The notes beneath the pieces were generated by a model. That model saw nothing but the letters and a program-made list of their open reading frames with translations, did not search any database and was not told the origin of the DNA. A stretch of 44,700 bases of DNA, taken from contig JAOFXR010000025.1 in the NCBI GenBank assembly GCA_028047635.1, positions 1-44,700 of the forward strand, written 5' to 3'. This document shows, piece after piece, positions 19,326 through 28,028 of this stretch. Every line of letters begins with the position of its first letter. Positions within the stretch are counted from its first letter, which is position 1. Made by a program: the position numbers and the translations under genes. Origin of the DNA: Verrucomicrobiales bacterium. Lineage in GTDB: Bacteria > Verrucomicrobiota > Verrucomicrobiia > Verrucomicrobiales > DEV007.

Positions 19326-20256
19326 ACTCAGGAACCTCACCGGAAATCACGCCGCCAGTTGCAGTTGGCTCGCGCACGGCGGGCTTCCCTGAATTGTTGG
19401 GAGTCTCTTTGATCGCTGTGGCGCTTGACTTGATGAGACGCTCGCTGCCGTAGGCTTTGTCGACGAGGGCTTCGACGATACCGTGGAGTTCGCGAACTTC
19501 TTCTTCAACCAAAATCTCCTGTTTGGGAATCGTGACGCGCTCCTTGATGTTCTCCAGTTTGGCTCCGATCTCAGACACGAACTCGTTTCCCTGAATTCTT
19601 GGTTCAAGTGTTTCGAGGTTCAAAATAAAATACTCGATGATCTCCGGTCTCGCCAGCGTCGCGGCCTTCTCAGGATCGTAGGGATTCAGCGAGGCGGCGC
19701 ATCCGATTTCAAAGGCTCGAAGCCACCCAGCGAGGCTGATTAGGTTCGCAGCATCGACATCGCGGATCATTACCATTTCCTTTTCGACGTCTTTCTGGGT
19801 GTGAGCGAGTTCATTCTTGAGTTCCTCCCAGTCACTGAGCGCTCCTTTTTCGAGCATGCTCTTTAGGCGGCTGGAAACGCGGGTCCCTGAACCAAGCACC
19901 TTCGCGTGATCGAGAAGTGAACGACCCACTGGTTCCAGATCGTAAAACTGCTCGGCTTCGACCGCGAAAAAGCCATCGGCGAGGAGGAGGCCAACGGTCA
20001 GGGCGACTTTGGTTCGGTCGGTTGGCGTTTTCGTGGGCGTCTGGCGTTTCAATTCCTCGTAGGGAAGCGGGCGCAGACGGTTGAGATCATTGAAAATCTT
20101 TTTGATCGAAGGCGTCGTGAATTGATTGATGCCGAATTCCTCGCGCACATGCTCATCCTCGAGGAGTTCATCAGGAATATCCTGAGCATGGGTGAGGGGG
20201 GCAATCCATAGCGAAAGGGCCAGGAAGGACTGCAGGAAGTGTTTGAAATTCGGCAT
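19324..20256 (-). CDS. Exported alpha-helical protein of unknown function
   Basis: 310 residues, not recognised. A clear signal peptide (MPNFKHFLQSFLALSLWIAPLTHA, cleavage before QDIPDEL) indicates export. The rest is helical and rich in charged residues. One segment (about 85-105) is a hydrophobic stretch reading VALTVGLLLADGFFAVEAE, and another, LISLAGWLRAFEIGCAASLNPY, is also apolar, so it may bind a membrane or pack as a helical bundle. The last 70 residues hold a coiled-coil-like region (EILVEEEVRELHGIVEALVD) and a proline/threonine-rich tail. It is convergent with trpB and divergent from the L,D-transpeptidase gene. Confidence 0.65.
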   Translation of the reverse strand: MPNFKHFLQSFLALSLWIAPLTHAQDIPDELLEDEHVREEFGINQFTTPSIKKIFNDLNRLRPLPYEELKRQTPTKTPTDRTKVALTVGLLLADGFFAVEAEQFYDLEPVGRSLLDHAKVLGSGTRVSSRLKSMLEKGALSDWEELKNELAHTQKDVEKEMVMIRDVDAANLISLAGWLRAFEIGCAASLNPYDPEKAATLARPEIIEYFILNLETLEPRIQGNEFVSEIGAKLENIKERVTIPKQEILVEEEVRELHGIVEALVDKAYGSERLIKSSATAIKETPNNSGKPAVREPTATGGVISGEVPE

Positions 20257-20471
20257 GGTATGCTCAGTTGGCTCGTAGTTGAGACGATTGAAAACGTAAT
20301 TCCTCCAAAAAAGATTGCTAGAAATTTGTATTTACTTAAAAAGGGTTGATATTAAAGCTGAGAGTAATCTCAATTCTGTCACTCAACTTTCGGAATTTCA
20401 CAGTTTCATCGGGAATCGTAACGGGGTCTTCTAATAGAAAACCCAAGTCTACCGTTATATACCTAAATCCC

Positions 20472-21263
20472 ATGAACCTGAAAAATGTTACTCAATTGAG
20501 TGGAATCGCGTTTTTAGCCGGAATTTCACTTCTCACTACCAGCTGCGCGGTGCAGTCCAGCGCTAAGCGTGATGACCTGAACGTCATGGAGATTTCCGTG
20601 CCTCAGCAGAAGATGGCGCTGTATCACAAGGGCGAACTGATCAAGACTTATCCTGTCTCGACCTCAAAATTCGGTCTCGGCAATGAAAAGGGTAGTTACC
20701 GGACTCCGGTCGGAAAAATGGAAGTCGCGGAGAAAATCGGCGATGGCAAACCTGCCGGAGCTGTCTTTAAGAGCCGGAAATGGACGGGCGAAGTCGTGAA
20801 GCCGGACTCTCCCGGTCGTGACCCGATTGTTTCACGAATTCTCTGGCTGAACGGTCTCGAGTCCAAGAACAAGAACACTTATTCCCGCTGCATTTACATT
20901 CACGGAACGGCGGCAGAAAAGGATATCGGGAGGCCCGCTAGTTATGGTTGTGTTCGGATGAAGTCTAAGGATGTGATCGACTTACACAAGAAAGTCGGGG
21001 AAGGTTCGAAGGTATTCGTCGTTCAAAAAGGGCTTTGGCGTGATTCCAAGAAAGCTGAGGAAGCAGCCGCGGCGGTTCGTGCCGTTCCGCTACCCACTCA
21101 GCCTGCCGCACCGCTCGTGATGAATGCGGTCGGACCTACCGCAACGAGGCCGGTATGGAATCAAGTGGGCGATTTCAGCACCGGGTATGACGTGCTTGGC
21201 GAAGCGGGTTATGATGAGGGATACCTGAAGCTGGCGGAGCCGGCAGAGTTAGGCCTTGACTGA
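20472..21263 (+). CDS. L,D-transpeptidase lipoprotein (YkuD domain)
   Basis: 263 residues from the ATG at 20472 (MNLKNVTQLSG); the frame is open upstream to 20346 but only this start gives a lipoprotein signal with lipobox LTTSC (C25). The YkuD domain (about 36-175) has the catalytic block with H144 in IHGTAAEKDIG and the nucleophile C160 in SYGCVRM. Such enzymes make 3-3 peptidoglycan cross-links or attach proteins to the wall. The C-terminal ~90 residues are an Ala/Pro-rich linker and a short tail of unknown role. It is a single gene whose end overlaps the likely rpsT promoter. Confidence 0.9.
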   Translation: MNLKNVTQLSGIAFLAGISLLTTSCAVQSSAKRDDLNVMEISVPQQKMALYHKGELIKTYPVSTSKFGLGNEKGSYRTPVGKMEVAEKIGDGKPAGAVFKSRKWTGEVVKPDSPGRDPIVSRILWLNGLESKNKNTYSRCIYIHGTAAEKDIGRPASYGCVRMKSKDVIDLHKKVGEGSKVFVVQKGLWRDSKKAEEAAAAVRAVPLPTQPAAPLVMNAVGPTATRPVWNQVGDFSTGYDVLGEAGYDEGYLKLAEPAELGLD

Positions 21264-21283
21264 TTGGAGGAAGCGAGTATGTT
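21256..21283 (+). promoter_or_regulatory. Likely sigma-70-type promoter of rpsT
   Basis: TTGACT at 21256-21261, 16 bases, then TATGTT at 21278-21283, about 35 bases before the rpsT ATG. The -35 box overlaps the TGA stop of the transpeptidase gene. Based on sequence match only. Confidence 0.45.
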
Positions 21284-21317
21284 CCGCGCCCTCGTATAGA
21301 GCGAAACACCTTTTAGC

Positions 21318-21584
21318 ATGGCCAATACAAGATCAGCATTGAAACGCGTCCGTCAAACCAAGACGGCGACCCAGCGTAACCGTCTGCTTAAAAACCGCGT
21401 CAAAGAGGCTCGTAAGAGCATTCTTGTTGCAGTTGAAGCAGGTGACAACGCAGCAGCTCAGGAGGCATACGTCGCACTTTCCTCTGCTGCCGACAAAGCC
21501 GCTAAGAAAGGTGCTTTTCACAAGAAAAGAGCTGATCGTTACAAGGCCCGCGCTGCTGCAAGCATCGCAAAAGCTTCTGCGTAG
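21318..21584 (+). CDS. rpsT: 30S ribosomal protein S20
   Basis: 88 residues, strongly basic, with the family start MANTRSALKRVRQTKTATQRNR and the C-terminal helix ending in KKGAFHKKRADRYKARAAASI. S20 binds 16S rRNA early in 30S assembly. It is monocistronic, with its own promoter and terminator. Confidence 0.97.
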   Translation: MANTRSALKRVRQTKTATQRNRLLKNRVKEARKSILVAVEAGDNAAAQEAYVALSSAADKAAKKGAFHKKRADRYKARAAASIAKASA

Positions 21585-21636
21585 AGGCAAAGGCTTCTAT
21601 TAAACTTTCGACCTAGCCCTGTTAGGTCAGTGACTG

Positions 21637-21662
21637 AACCCTGTTGAATGACAGGGTTTTTT
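21637..21662 (+). terminator. Rho-independent terminator of rpsT
   Basis: AACCCTGT (21637-21644) pairs perfectly with ACAGGGTT (21651-21658) around a six-base loop and runs into TTTTTT. It lies 52 bases after the rpsT stop. Confidence 0.85.
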
Positions 21663-21718
21663 CGTGTCCGGTCCGAAAATCGCGGGTTTCTTAGTTAATG
21701 CAGGCACTCTTGCCTGCA

Positions 21719-22201
21719 TTAACCTTCTTCGTCTCCAAACAATGGAACGACGAGAGCCCCCGGCTCTCGCGCGTCATATTCTTCCCAGGTGAGGAGCTTA
21801 TCTTCGTTCTTGTCCAGGGCTGCAAAGGCGGCTTTAAAATCCTCATTGCTTGTGATGAGAGCGACCCCTTCTTCTTCTGAGATTTTTCCGTCGCCATTTT
21901 GATCGAGGCGTTTGAAATGTGGGGCATCCTCTGCCGCAGAGGGTTTCGCGATTTGCCATTCCTTGAGCGAAATCTGATCGTCATCGTCGAGATCGAATTC
22001 AGCGAGGGCTTCGTGATGATGGTACGCAGCAATTTCCTCGGCTGATGACATCCCTTCGGAATCGGCTACCATCGCGGCGAAGACTGCCTGATTGGCACTG
22101 TCCTCCTCCTTGGAGGTGTCCTTCAGATTGCGGCATCCGCTCATGCTGAGGCTGACGAGCACGACAAGGAGGGTAAGAGAGTGTTTAAAATCCAGGCTCA
22201 T
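21719..22201 (-). CDS. EF-hand calcium-binding lipoprotein
   Basis: 160 residues. The N-terminus is a lipoprotein signal with lipobox MSGC (C23). Three EF-hand-like loops follow: DLDDDDQISLKEW (about residue 75), DQNGDGKISEEE (about 100, the most canonical) and DKNEDKLLTWEE (about 130). The pattern of acidic residues at loop positions 1, 3, 5 and 12 supports calcium binding, though the first and third loops lack the usual glycine at position 6. Such exported EF-hand proteins are frequent in Verrucomicrobiota and Planctomycetota; their roles are mostly unknown. It is convergent with rpsT across the rpsT terminator and divergent from the esterase gene. Confidence 0.82.
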   Translation of the reverse strand: MSLDFKHSLTLLVVLVSLSMSGCRNLKDTSKEEDSANQAVFAAMVADSEGMSSAEEIAAYHHHEALAEFDLDDDDQISLKEWQIAKPSAAEDAPHFKRLDQNGDGKISEEEGVALITSNEDFKAAFAALDKNEDKLLTWEEYDAREPGALVVPLFGDEEG

Positions 22202-22286
22202 GGGGTATAAATGTCGCTCATAAGTATGTAAATTCTAGTAATTTAAAATTGCCATACGCGCCGCTGTCCGTTTGAGTGAAGGTCCT

Positions 22287-23234
22287 ATGATTCGAAATTG
22301 GTTTGTTTTCAGCTCGGTGGTTCTCATTTGGGGGGCTTTCGCTCAGGCTCAGGAGTCCAAGAAGGAGAAGATTGATCGTAGCAAGGTCCTGCCGGATATG
22401 ACGGAAGGGGTTCGCAATGAAGGGTCTATCATTTTCAATTATGTGGATGAGAAGAGGCGTCGCCGGCTCAGTTTGGATCTCTACCGCCCCGAAAAGCAGG
22501 AGGGGCTCTCGCCGGCGATTGTGATGTATTTTGGTGGCGGCTGGCAGAATGGAAGGCCGGCGCTGTTTGCACCTTTGGCGCAGGCTCTGGCTCAGCGGGG
22601 ATATGTTTGTGTCGTGCCCGAGTATCGGCTTTCCGGTGAAGCTCCTTATCCCGCAGCGGTTCATGATGCGAAGTCGGCGATTCGTTGGACTCGGAAGCAC
22701 GCGAAGCGTTTTAATATCGATCCGAATCGGATCTCTTGCATGGGTGGCTCGGCCGGCGGGTATCTCGCAGGGTTTGTTGCTGCCACCGGCGGGAGTGGAA
22801 TGTTTGAAGGAGAAGGTGAGCATCAGGATGCCTCCTCCGAGGTTCAGGCGGCGATTGTGATGTGTGGTCCGATGGATTTTCTGGATCCACAGATGGTTAA
22901 GGCGCTCAATGCGGCGGCTGATAAACCGGAAGGCAACGCGATCATCGATTTCATGCAGGGCGAGACGCCGTCGTCGAATGGGCGGCTTTACAAAGAGGCT
23001 TCGCCTCTGACCTACGTGGGTTCGGCGACACCGACCATGCTTTTCATCGATGGTGAATTGGATCGCCCGGAAGTTCGTTACACCAAATTTCGCAAGGTTC
23101 TGGATCATCACGGCATCGCGAATGAGTTTGTTCAGATGCCGCAGGCGCCTCATCCTTTTTGGGTGATGCGCGAGTGGTTTGATCCAACGGTTGAGGCGGT
23201 CGATGATTTTCTGAAGCGGAATCTCACTGAGTGA
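22287..23234 (+). CDS. Secreted alpha/beta-hydrolase (esterase/lipase family)
   Basis: 315 residues from the ATG at 22287, where a signal peptide begins (MIRNWFVFSSVVLIWGAFAQAQ). The hydrolase fold shows an oxyanion-hole segment YFGGGWQNG, YRLSGEAPYPAAVHDAKSAIRW, the nucleophile elbow GGSAGG (S155), an aspartate in FIDGELDRPEV and a histidine in APHPFW. This set matches carbohydrate-esterase-like or BD-FAE-type esterases of the hormone-sensitive-lipase group, often found with polysaccharide degradation. No glycoside hydrolase is next to it, so the substrate is open. It is flanked by a divergent EF-hand lipoprotein and a convergent GNAT-like gene. Confidence 0.85.
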   Translation: MIRNWFVFSSVVLIWGAFAQAQESKKEKIDRSKVLPDMTEGVRNEGSIIFNYVDEKRRRRLSLDLYRPEKQEGLSPAIVMYFGGGWQNGRPALFAPLAQALAQRGYVCVVPEYRLSGEAPYPAAVHDAKSAIRWTRKHAKRFNIDPNRISCMGGSAGGYLAGFVAATGGSGMFEGEGEHQDASSEVQAAIVMCGPMDFLDPQMVKALNAAADKPEGNAIIDFMQGETPSSNGRLYKEASPLTYVGSATPTMLFIDGELDRPEVRYTKFRKVLDHHGIANEFVQMPQAPHPFWVMREWFDPTVEAVDDFLKRNLTE

Positions 23235-23415
23235 CAGCGGCAGTGGTTTGTGGGCAAGGAGTGGCTGCATCTTGCTGCCAGCGGAGACTCCGAGAGAAGG
23301 CCACGCGTGTTTGAATTTTATCCGGCTCATGCAAATCGGGCGTGAGTCTTATCAGGCGGCTAGAAGCACGCCTCTCCTTGGGTCGCCCCATTTTCAAGTC
23401 GTGCGCTGACCGCGC

Positions 23416-24378
23416 TCACGCCAAGACCACAAAGACGCCGATATACGCGTCGCGAGTGTCGGCCCAGCGCTCTTTATAGGGAGAGTGCATCCCGAGATCG
23501 TAACGGGTCACCCCTTCGGCGGCGACGCGGGTAATGTTCTCGATTTGGAGGGCGTTGCCGATTCCACGGTCTTTTGCAGAATCGACGTAGCTCATCTGAA
23601 ACCCCCGGTAAATCTCGTTTGAGATGCCTCCGAAGATGTAGGCGAGATCCTCATTATTTTCCGTCGCGAAGAGGACGCGGAGCTCACCCGATGCGTGCAG
23701 CTGACGAATGATTGCTTCGTAGAAATCAGCATACTCCTTCATTTGAAAGATGTCCGTTCCTTCGCGCCATTTGTAGGTTTGCTCCTGCAACCGGATGATG
23801 CGCGCTATCAGTGCATCGGGTTCGAGTCGGTTGGCGTCATCTATCTGCAGCCCGCTAAGCCCGGCGTTTTGCCGAAGGCTCTTGCGAAATTTTTTCGACC
23901 GCCGTTGAAGCCAGGGATCAATCCCGCCCGCCAGATCAATCATCATGCAATCAGTTGTCGGGAACACCTCAAACTGAATTGTCTCCGAGCGTATCGCCTC
24001 GAGTTCGCGATGCAGCTGGCCTTCTTTCCTGATTCCTCCGATGCAGAAGCCGACCGGCCCCGGAGTATAGGTTTTTGGCATTTTCCGGAGGAGCGCGACA
24101 GCACGGGCAGGGTCACCAATGAGTGGGCAGCCAAACATCCAGGCTGATTCGAGGGGGAAAAAGATTCGCGGCTGATCCCGTTCGACGAAAGCCAGCCACT
24201 GGTCATCATCCTCAATGATGAGATGATTCGCCTCTTCATCGGTGCGGTGCAGCGCGTCGTGCGCTGCCTGTTGCCAAATGGCACCGGAACAAAACTCGGC
24301 GATTTCCGGGGTTTGCGCGACGCTGGCTTGAAATCTCTCCCGCTCCCCACAGAACTCCTTGTAGGACAACGACCTCAT
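23416..24378 (-). CDS. GNAT-fold acyltransferase (BioF2/FemAB-like)
   Basis: 320 residues, no signal peptide or membrane helix. The C-terminal half has the features of the acetyltransferase_6 (CelD/BioF2-like) group of GNAT proteins: a basic segment RRSKKFRKSLRQNAGL, the YKWREG motif, a long helix with a reductive ELRVLFATENNEDLAYIFGG strand pair, and the ending RYDLGMHSPYKERWAD. Members transfer acyl or aminoacyl groups to sugars, lipids or peptidoglycan precursors; the substrate here is unknown. The last codons fall in an octamer-type repeat (23418-23441), so the final residues VFVVLA may not be ancestral. The gene is followed downstream by a 180-base non-coding gap. Confidence 0.75.
   Translation of the reverse strand: MRSLSYKEFCGERERFQASVAQTPEIAEFCSGAIWQQAAHDALHRTDEEANHLIIEDDDQWLAFVERDQPRIFFPLESAWMFGCPLIGDPARAVALLRKMPKTYTPGPVGFCIGGIRKEGQLHRELEAIRSETIQFEVFPTTDCMMIDLAGGIDPWLQRRSKKFRKSLRQNAGLSGLQIDDANRLEPDALIARIIRLQEQTYKWREGTDIFQMKEYADFYEAIIRQLHASGELRVLFATENNEDLAYIFGGISNEIYRGFQMSYVDSAKDRGIGNALQIENITRVAAEGVTRYDLGMHSPYKERWADTRDAYIGVFVVLA
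23418..23441. repeat. Octamer-type repeat unit at the 3' end of the GNAT-like gene
   Basis: CACGCCAAGACCACAAAGACGC matches the CAC-AAG octamer style of the repeats at 2024-2050 and 2123-2148. It supplies the last residues and the stop codon of the gene. Confidence 0.45.
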
Positions 24379-24414
24379 TATCAGTAGCGGGAAAAAAAGC
24401 CCGCTTCGGAAGTT

Positions 24415-25971
24415 TTAGGGATTCAGGAACGCCTGAATGACCCGGCCATCGCGACTTAGGATCATCACCGTGGTTTTACCCTGCGGAAGGGAGCCGAGGA
24501 GATCGTAGAAGGTGGCAACTTCAGTGATGGGATCCTGGTTGATCCGGTGAATGAGGTCCCCGGGAGCAAAGCGCTGCGCGGCTTGCGAGTTTGGTTTTAC
24601 TTCCGAGATCACGATCGCAGGATCGGCTTCGGTCAGGCCAAGCGCGACCCGTTGTTGAGAGGTAAGATTGGTGACGGAAATTCCCAATGCCTCGGCGATG
24701 GATTGACCAGTGGCTGAGATGTCAGAACGCAGCTTTAAGGTGTTCGTGTCTGATTTGGCGATCGCTTTCACTGAGGTCTCGAGTGCTTCGCCTTTTCGGA
24801 TCACGGTGATGGTGCCTACCTCGCCGGATTTCATGTTACGAATCCGTGAGAGGGCGTCCTCGGCCGTTTTCACGGCTTTTTCGTCGAATTTCAGAATCGC
24901 ATCACCAGGCTTGAGGCCGGCTTCTTCAGCGGGGGAGCCCTTTACGATATTCGTGATGAGCGCTCCCTGAGTGCTATTGAGGCCGAGGGCGATGGCGTAG
25001 TTCCGGGTGATGTTGCCAACATCAAGTCCGAGGTAGCCCCGGATGAGCGGCTTCCCGAGGGCAATTGCTTCGAACACCTCGCGGACTTCGTTGGAGGGAA
25101 TGGCGAGACCAATACCCTGCCAGACGCGGACATCCTGCTGGCCGGTGAAAATGGCGACGTTGATCCCGATGATTTCGCCTTTCACATTCACAAGTGGTCC
25201 TCCTGAGTTACCCGGGTTAATGACGGCATCGACCTGGAAATATTCGTTCGATCCATCACTGAGTTCACGTTGCTTGGCGCTGATGATTCCACGCGTGACC
25301 GACTCGCTGAGTCCAAACGGGTTACCGACTGCGAGCACCATTTCGCCTACGCGCACGGTGTCGGAGTCTGCGAAACCGAGCGGACGGAATTTCGGAAGCG
25401 TTGCGCCTTCCGGTGCTTTGAGCTGAAGCACAGCGACGTCAACGTTGGGATCGCTGCCGACCCATTCGGCGTCGTAGACACTTCCATCGTGCGTTTTGAC
25501 CTTGATGGCATCGACCCCGGCGACAACGTGATGATTGGTCACGATGTGGCCCTGTTCAGTGACGATCACTCCTGAGCCGAGTCCCGGAGAATCATATTTC
25601 TGATTTTGGCGATACCCAAAAAATCCAAAGGGGTCTGCGGGCACGACTCGTGAAACGTTCACGCTGGTGGTCGTGTCGATACTGACGACGGAAGGGACCA
25701 CCGCATCGGTGAGATCGGAAAGGGCCAAATTCACCTCCTCCAGCACTCGGGTGTCATTGAGTTTCAGCGGAACGGCGCGAAGAAGTGGCTTATCAGGTGA
25801 GCTCTGAGCGAGGACGGGTGTTCCCACACCAATCACTGCGGTGAGGGTGCGGCCCCGAAGGAGATCAAAAATATCGTAGCGGCTTTCCTGATCGATCAGC
25901 GCGAGGTAAGAGAAGCCTGCCGCGCACAGAATGCCGACAAGAGTGATGAATGGGAGGATGAAACGCTTCAT
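24415..25971 (-). CDS. DegP/HtrA-type periplasmic serine protease
   Basis: 518 residues with an N-terminal membrane anchor or signal (about 4-25), a trypsin-like domain and two PDZ domains (about 310-400 and 420-515). The catalytic triad is intact: H148 in TNHHVV, D178 in NVDVAVL and S256 in NPGNSGGPL. The order of motifs (GLGSGVIV, AVGNPFGL, VTRGIIS) is that of Do-like proteases, which degrade or refold damaged envelope proteins. The first PDZ has GLNSTQGALITNIVKGSPAEEAGL. It probably shares an operon with the thioredoxin-fold gene just upstream on the same strand (30-base gap). The gene symbol is withheld since degP, degQ and degS are hard to tell apart here. Confidence 0.93.
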   Translation of the reverse strand: MKRFILPFITLVGILCAAGFSYLALIDQESRYDIFDLLRGRTLTAVIGVGTPVLAQSSPDKPLLRAVPLKLNDTRVLEEVNLALSDLTDAVVPSVVSIDTTTSVNVSRVVPADPFGFFGYRQNQKYDSPGLGSGVIVTEQGHIVTNHHVVAGVDAIKVKTHDGSVYDAEWVGSDPNVDVAVLQLKAPEGATLPKFRPLGFADSDTVRVGEMVLAVGNPFGLSESVTRGIISAKQRELSDGSNEYFQVDAVINPGNSGGPLVNVKGEIIGINVAIFTGQQDVRVWQGIGLAIPSNEVREVFEAIALGKPLIRGYLGLDVGNITRNYAIALGLNSTQGALITNIVKGSPAEEAGLKPGDAILKFDEKAVKTAEDALSRIRNMKSGEVGTITVIRKGEALETSVKAIAKSDTNTLKLRSDISATGQSIAEALGISVTNLTSQQRVALGLTEADPAIVISEVKPNSQAAQRFAPGDLIHRINQDPITEVATFYDLLGSLPQGKTTVMILSRDGRVIQAFLNP

Positions 25972-26001
25972 TTTCGAGAGAATATGAGGTGGAATAACAA
26001 A

Positions 26002-27066
26002 TTATTCAGTGGGCAAAACGATCTTAGCCACGGGTGGAAAAGACTCCACTAACTTTTGATCGGTCGGAGCCAGATCGTTGATTTTAAACGCCCATCTCGT
26101 TCCGGAGAGATCTTTTAGCTGCACATAGGTTTGGTCCTGCTGCACAAAGCGAGCGAAAATTTCTTTTCCGAGGTAGTTAGACCAATCCCGGTAGCCTTCT
26201 CGCACTTTGGCTGCTTTTTGGACTTTGATCGATTCGATGACCGGGCTGGTAATTGACTTGAGCTCGTTGAAGTAATCAACAGGGCGACCGGTGCGGTAGC
26301 CTCGAATGCCCCGCTCGACTTCCCCGTTGGGATTGAAGATAACGATATTGGGATAGCCTCTTACTTTGAACTTTTCCTTGATCGCCCGGAGCGCTTCGTG
26401 GGTGTCGGTGTAGTTTTTCTCGTAGCTCAGGTAGCAGATCACGAGATTTTCTTTCACGTATTCATTGAAGCTTCTCGTGGAAAATACCTCCTGAGAAAGG
26501 CTCATTGCCTGCGCATTCCAGATTCCGGTAAACAGCAGCAGGAGCGGCTTTTGTTCTCGCTGGGCCCGGTCAAAGGCGAAGTGAGGATTGATCTCCCACC
26601 ACGCGCTTTCGGGATCGTCCGGGTAGACCTTAACTCTCTCAGGGCGAACCGTTTCCATGATATGGGAATCAATTCGCTCAGGGGAAACGGTGGTGCCGGC
26701 GGGCAGGTTGGTCGGGAGGGCAGAGGTCATGCCTTTCGGAATCACAGTCGGCATTTGCGGGCCATTCACAGGACTTCCCGGGAGCCCGCCCTGAGTCGCG
26801 AAGCCGTTCGCCTGAGGGATCGGTCCCATTTGAGGAGTCGATGAGAATCCCTGTCCCGGGGCAGGTGGGGGCTGCGTGTTCGGGGCGGTAACCTCTCGAA
26901 GGGCCGGGTTGGTCGGCTGTGGTGCAGCTTGTGGCACCGGAGTAGTTGGAGTCGGCGGAACCCTAGGAGCTTCGACACGATTGTCCTGCGCCATGATCTG
27001 GCCACTCCAAATCGCTAAAATACAAGCCCCTGCAAAAAGCGAGGCGATTTTTCTGTCCTCGGTCAT
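26002..27066 (-). CDS. Exported thioredoxin-fold protein without CxxC, with SHD1-like C-terminal domain
   Basis: 354 residues from the ATG at 27066, where a signal peptide starts (cleavage after ...SGQIMAQ). A long Pro/Gln-rich linker (28-130) leads to a thioredoxin-like domain (about 150-280): KPLLLLFTGIWNAQA, with cis-Pro P239 in RGYPNIVIF. The two active cysteines are replaced by N184 and A187, so it cannot do dithiol redox chemistry. The C-terminal domain (about 291-345: YRDWSNYLGKEIFARFV, then DLSGTRWAFKINDL) resembles the SHD1-type beta domain frequent in Planctomycetota and Verrucomicrobiota. The role is probably binding or chaperone-like. It lies upstream of the DegP-type protease gene and may be co-expressed. 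Confidence 0.75.
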   Translation of the reverse strand: MTEDRKIASLFAGACILAIWSGQIMAQDNRVEAPRVPPTPTTPVPQAAPQPTNPALREVTAPNTQPPPAPGQGFSSTPQMGPIPQANGFATQGGLPGSPVNGPQMPTVIPKGMTSALPTNLPAGTTVSPERIDSHIMETVRPERVKVYPDDPESAWWEINPHFAFDRAQREQKPLLLLFTGIWNAQAMSLSQEVFSTRSFNEYVKENLVICYLSYEKNYTDTHEALRAIKEKFKVRGYPNIVIFNPNGEVERGIRGYRTGRPVDYFNELKSITSPVIESIKVQKAAKVREGYRDWSNYLGKEIFARFVQQDQTYVQLKDLSGTRWAFKINDLAPTDQKLVESFPPVAKIVLPTE

Positions 27067-27165
27067 TTCTTCGTACAAGAGTAACAAAGCACGGTTTTTT
27101 GATTAGGGAAATTGACAATAGCCCTGAATGTTGCTCCCGAGCAGTCCTGTCATTAACTCCCCTCG

Positions 27166-27705
27166 ATGGAAAAAGAAACCACCAACTTAACTCTCTACCG
27201 CGCAATCGTTTTTGGATTGCTCATGGTGATATGGGTTATCTTCTCGGGGTTGCTTGATGGATTCCACCTTACTCTCGGGTTGATTTCCTGCGGTCTCGTA
27301 ACCTGGATGTCCTCCGATCTGCTTTTTGATGATCGTGAGATCGGTGTGCGGGATCGCCTCCGCCAGGCCGCGCGCATATCGGTCTACCTCTTTTGGCTGC
27401 TATGGCAGATCGTTCTGGCAAACCTGCACTTGCTCAAAGTCGCCTTTGGCAGCGCGGACCTTCGACAGCCTCAGATTGTTCGTTACAAGACGGAATTAAA
27501 AACGGACTTCGAGAAGTTTCTCCTAGCGAATTCGATAACGCTGACGCCAGGAACGGTGACGATTAAGATTCTCGGCGACACTTTTTACATCCACGCTATC
27601 AACGATTTTGCCGCCAAGGGATTGGATGGAGAAATGGACCGGCGAATCGGTCACATTTTCGAAGGTTCAAAATCAAACGTGGATGCCGCCGGCAGCGAAG
27701 CGTAA
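27166..27705 (+). CDS. mrpE: Na+/H+ antiporter subunit E (MrpE/MbhA-like)
   Basis: 179 residues with two or three N-terminal membrane helices (about 12-50, 70-92) and the family hallmark NSITLTPGTVTIKI followed by FYIHAI. MrpE helps assemble the Mrp complex, which exchanges Na+ or K+ for protons across the cytoplasmic membrane. It is the first gene of an eleven-gene operon and its TAA stop overlaps the next ATG (TAATG). A TTGACA at 27112-27117 upstream lacks a convincing -10 partner, so the promoter is not settled. The start is divergent from the thioredoxin-fold gene. Confidence 0.9.
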   Translation: MEKETTNLTLYRAIVFGLLMVIWVIFSGLLDGFHLTLGLISCGLVTWMSSDLLFDDREIGVRDRLRQAARISVYLFWLLWQIVLANLHLLKVAFGSADLRQPQIVRYKTELKTDFEKFLLANSITLTPGTVTIKILGDTFYIHAINDFAAKGLDGEMDRRIGHIFEGSKSNVDAAGSEA

Positions 27706-28028
27706 TGGAATCGAACACCTTCTTTATCGGAGTGGGACTCGCCATTCTTTTTCTTATGGTTCCCGCGATGTGGCGAATGTCAGTGGGTCCCACTGCGCTG
27801 GACCGAATTGTCGCGGTAAATGTCATCGGAACGAAGACAGCGGTGCTCCTCGTTGTTATCGGTCAAATTTTCGTCCAGGTCGAAATGTTTGTCGATTTCG
27901 CTCTAGCCTACGCACTCTTGAATTTTACCGGCTCCCTCGCGGCGGCTCGTTACCTCCACAAAACGAAATCGGGCAGCGGAAGGCCGATCGTGTTTGATGA
28001 ACCTGAACCGGAGAATCATAAGGAATGA
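27705..28028 (+). CDS. mrpF: Na+/H+ antiporter subunit F (MrpF/MbhB-like)
   Basis: 107 residues with three membrane helices and the MrpF signature RMSVGPTALDRIVAVNVIGTKTAVLL, ending in a charged tail. Small structural subunit of the Mrp-type antiporter. Its start overlaps the mrpE stop and its stop overlaps the mrpG start (ATGA), showing tight coupling. Confidence 0.9.
   Translation: MESNTFFIGVGLAILFLMVPAMWRMSVGPTALDRIVAVNVIGTKTAVLLVVIGQIFVQVEMFVDFALAYALLNFTGSLAAARYLHKTKSGSGRPIVFDEPEPENHKE

Noticed and set aside
22218-23330. 370-residue minus-strand frame opposite the esterase gene
   Set aside because: Low-complexity basic translation, no domain; the plus-strand esterase has a full catalytic set.
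27112-27140. Perfect TTGACA upstream of the antiporter operon
   Set aside because: No -10-like sequence at 15-19 bases, so not listed as a promoter.
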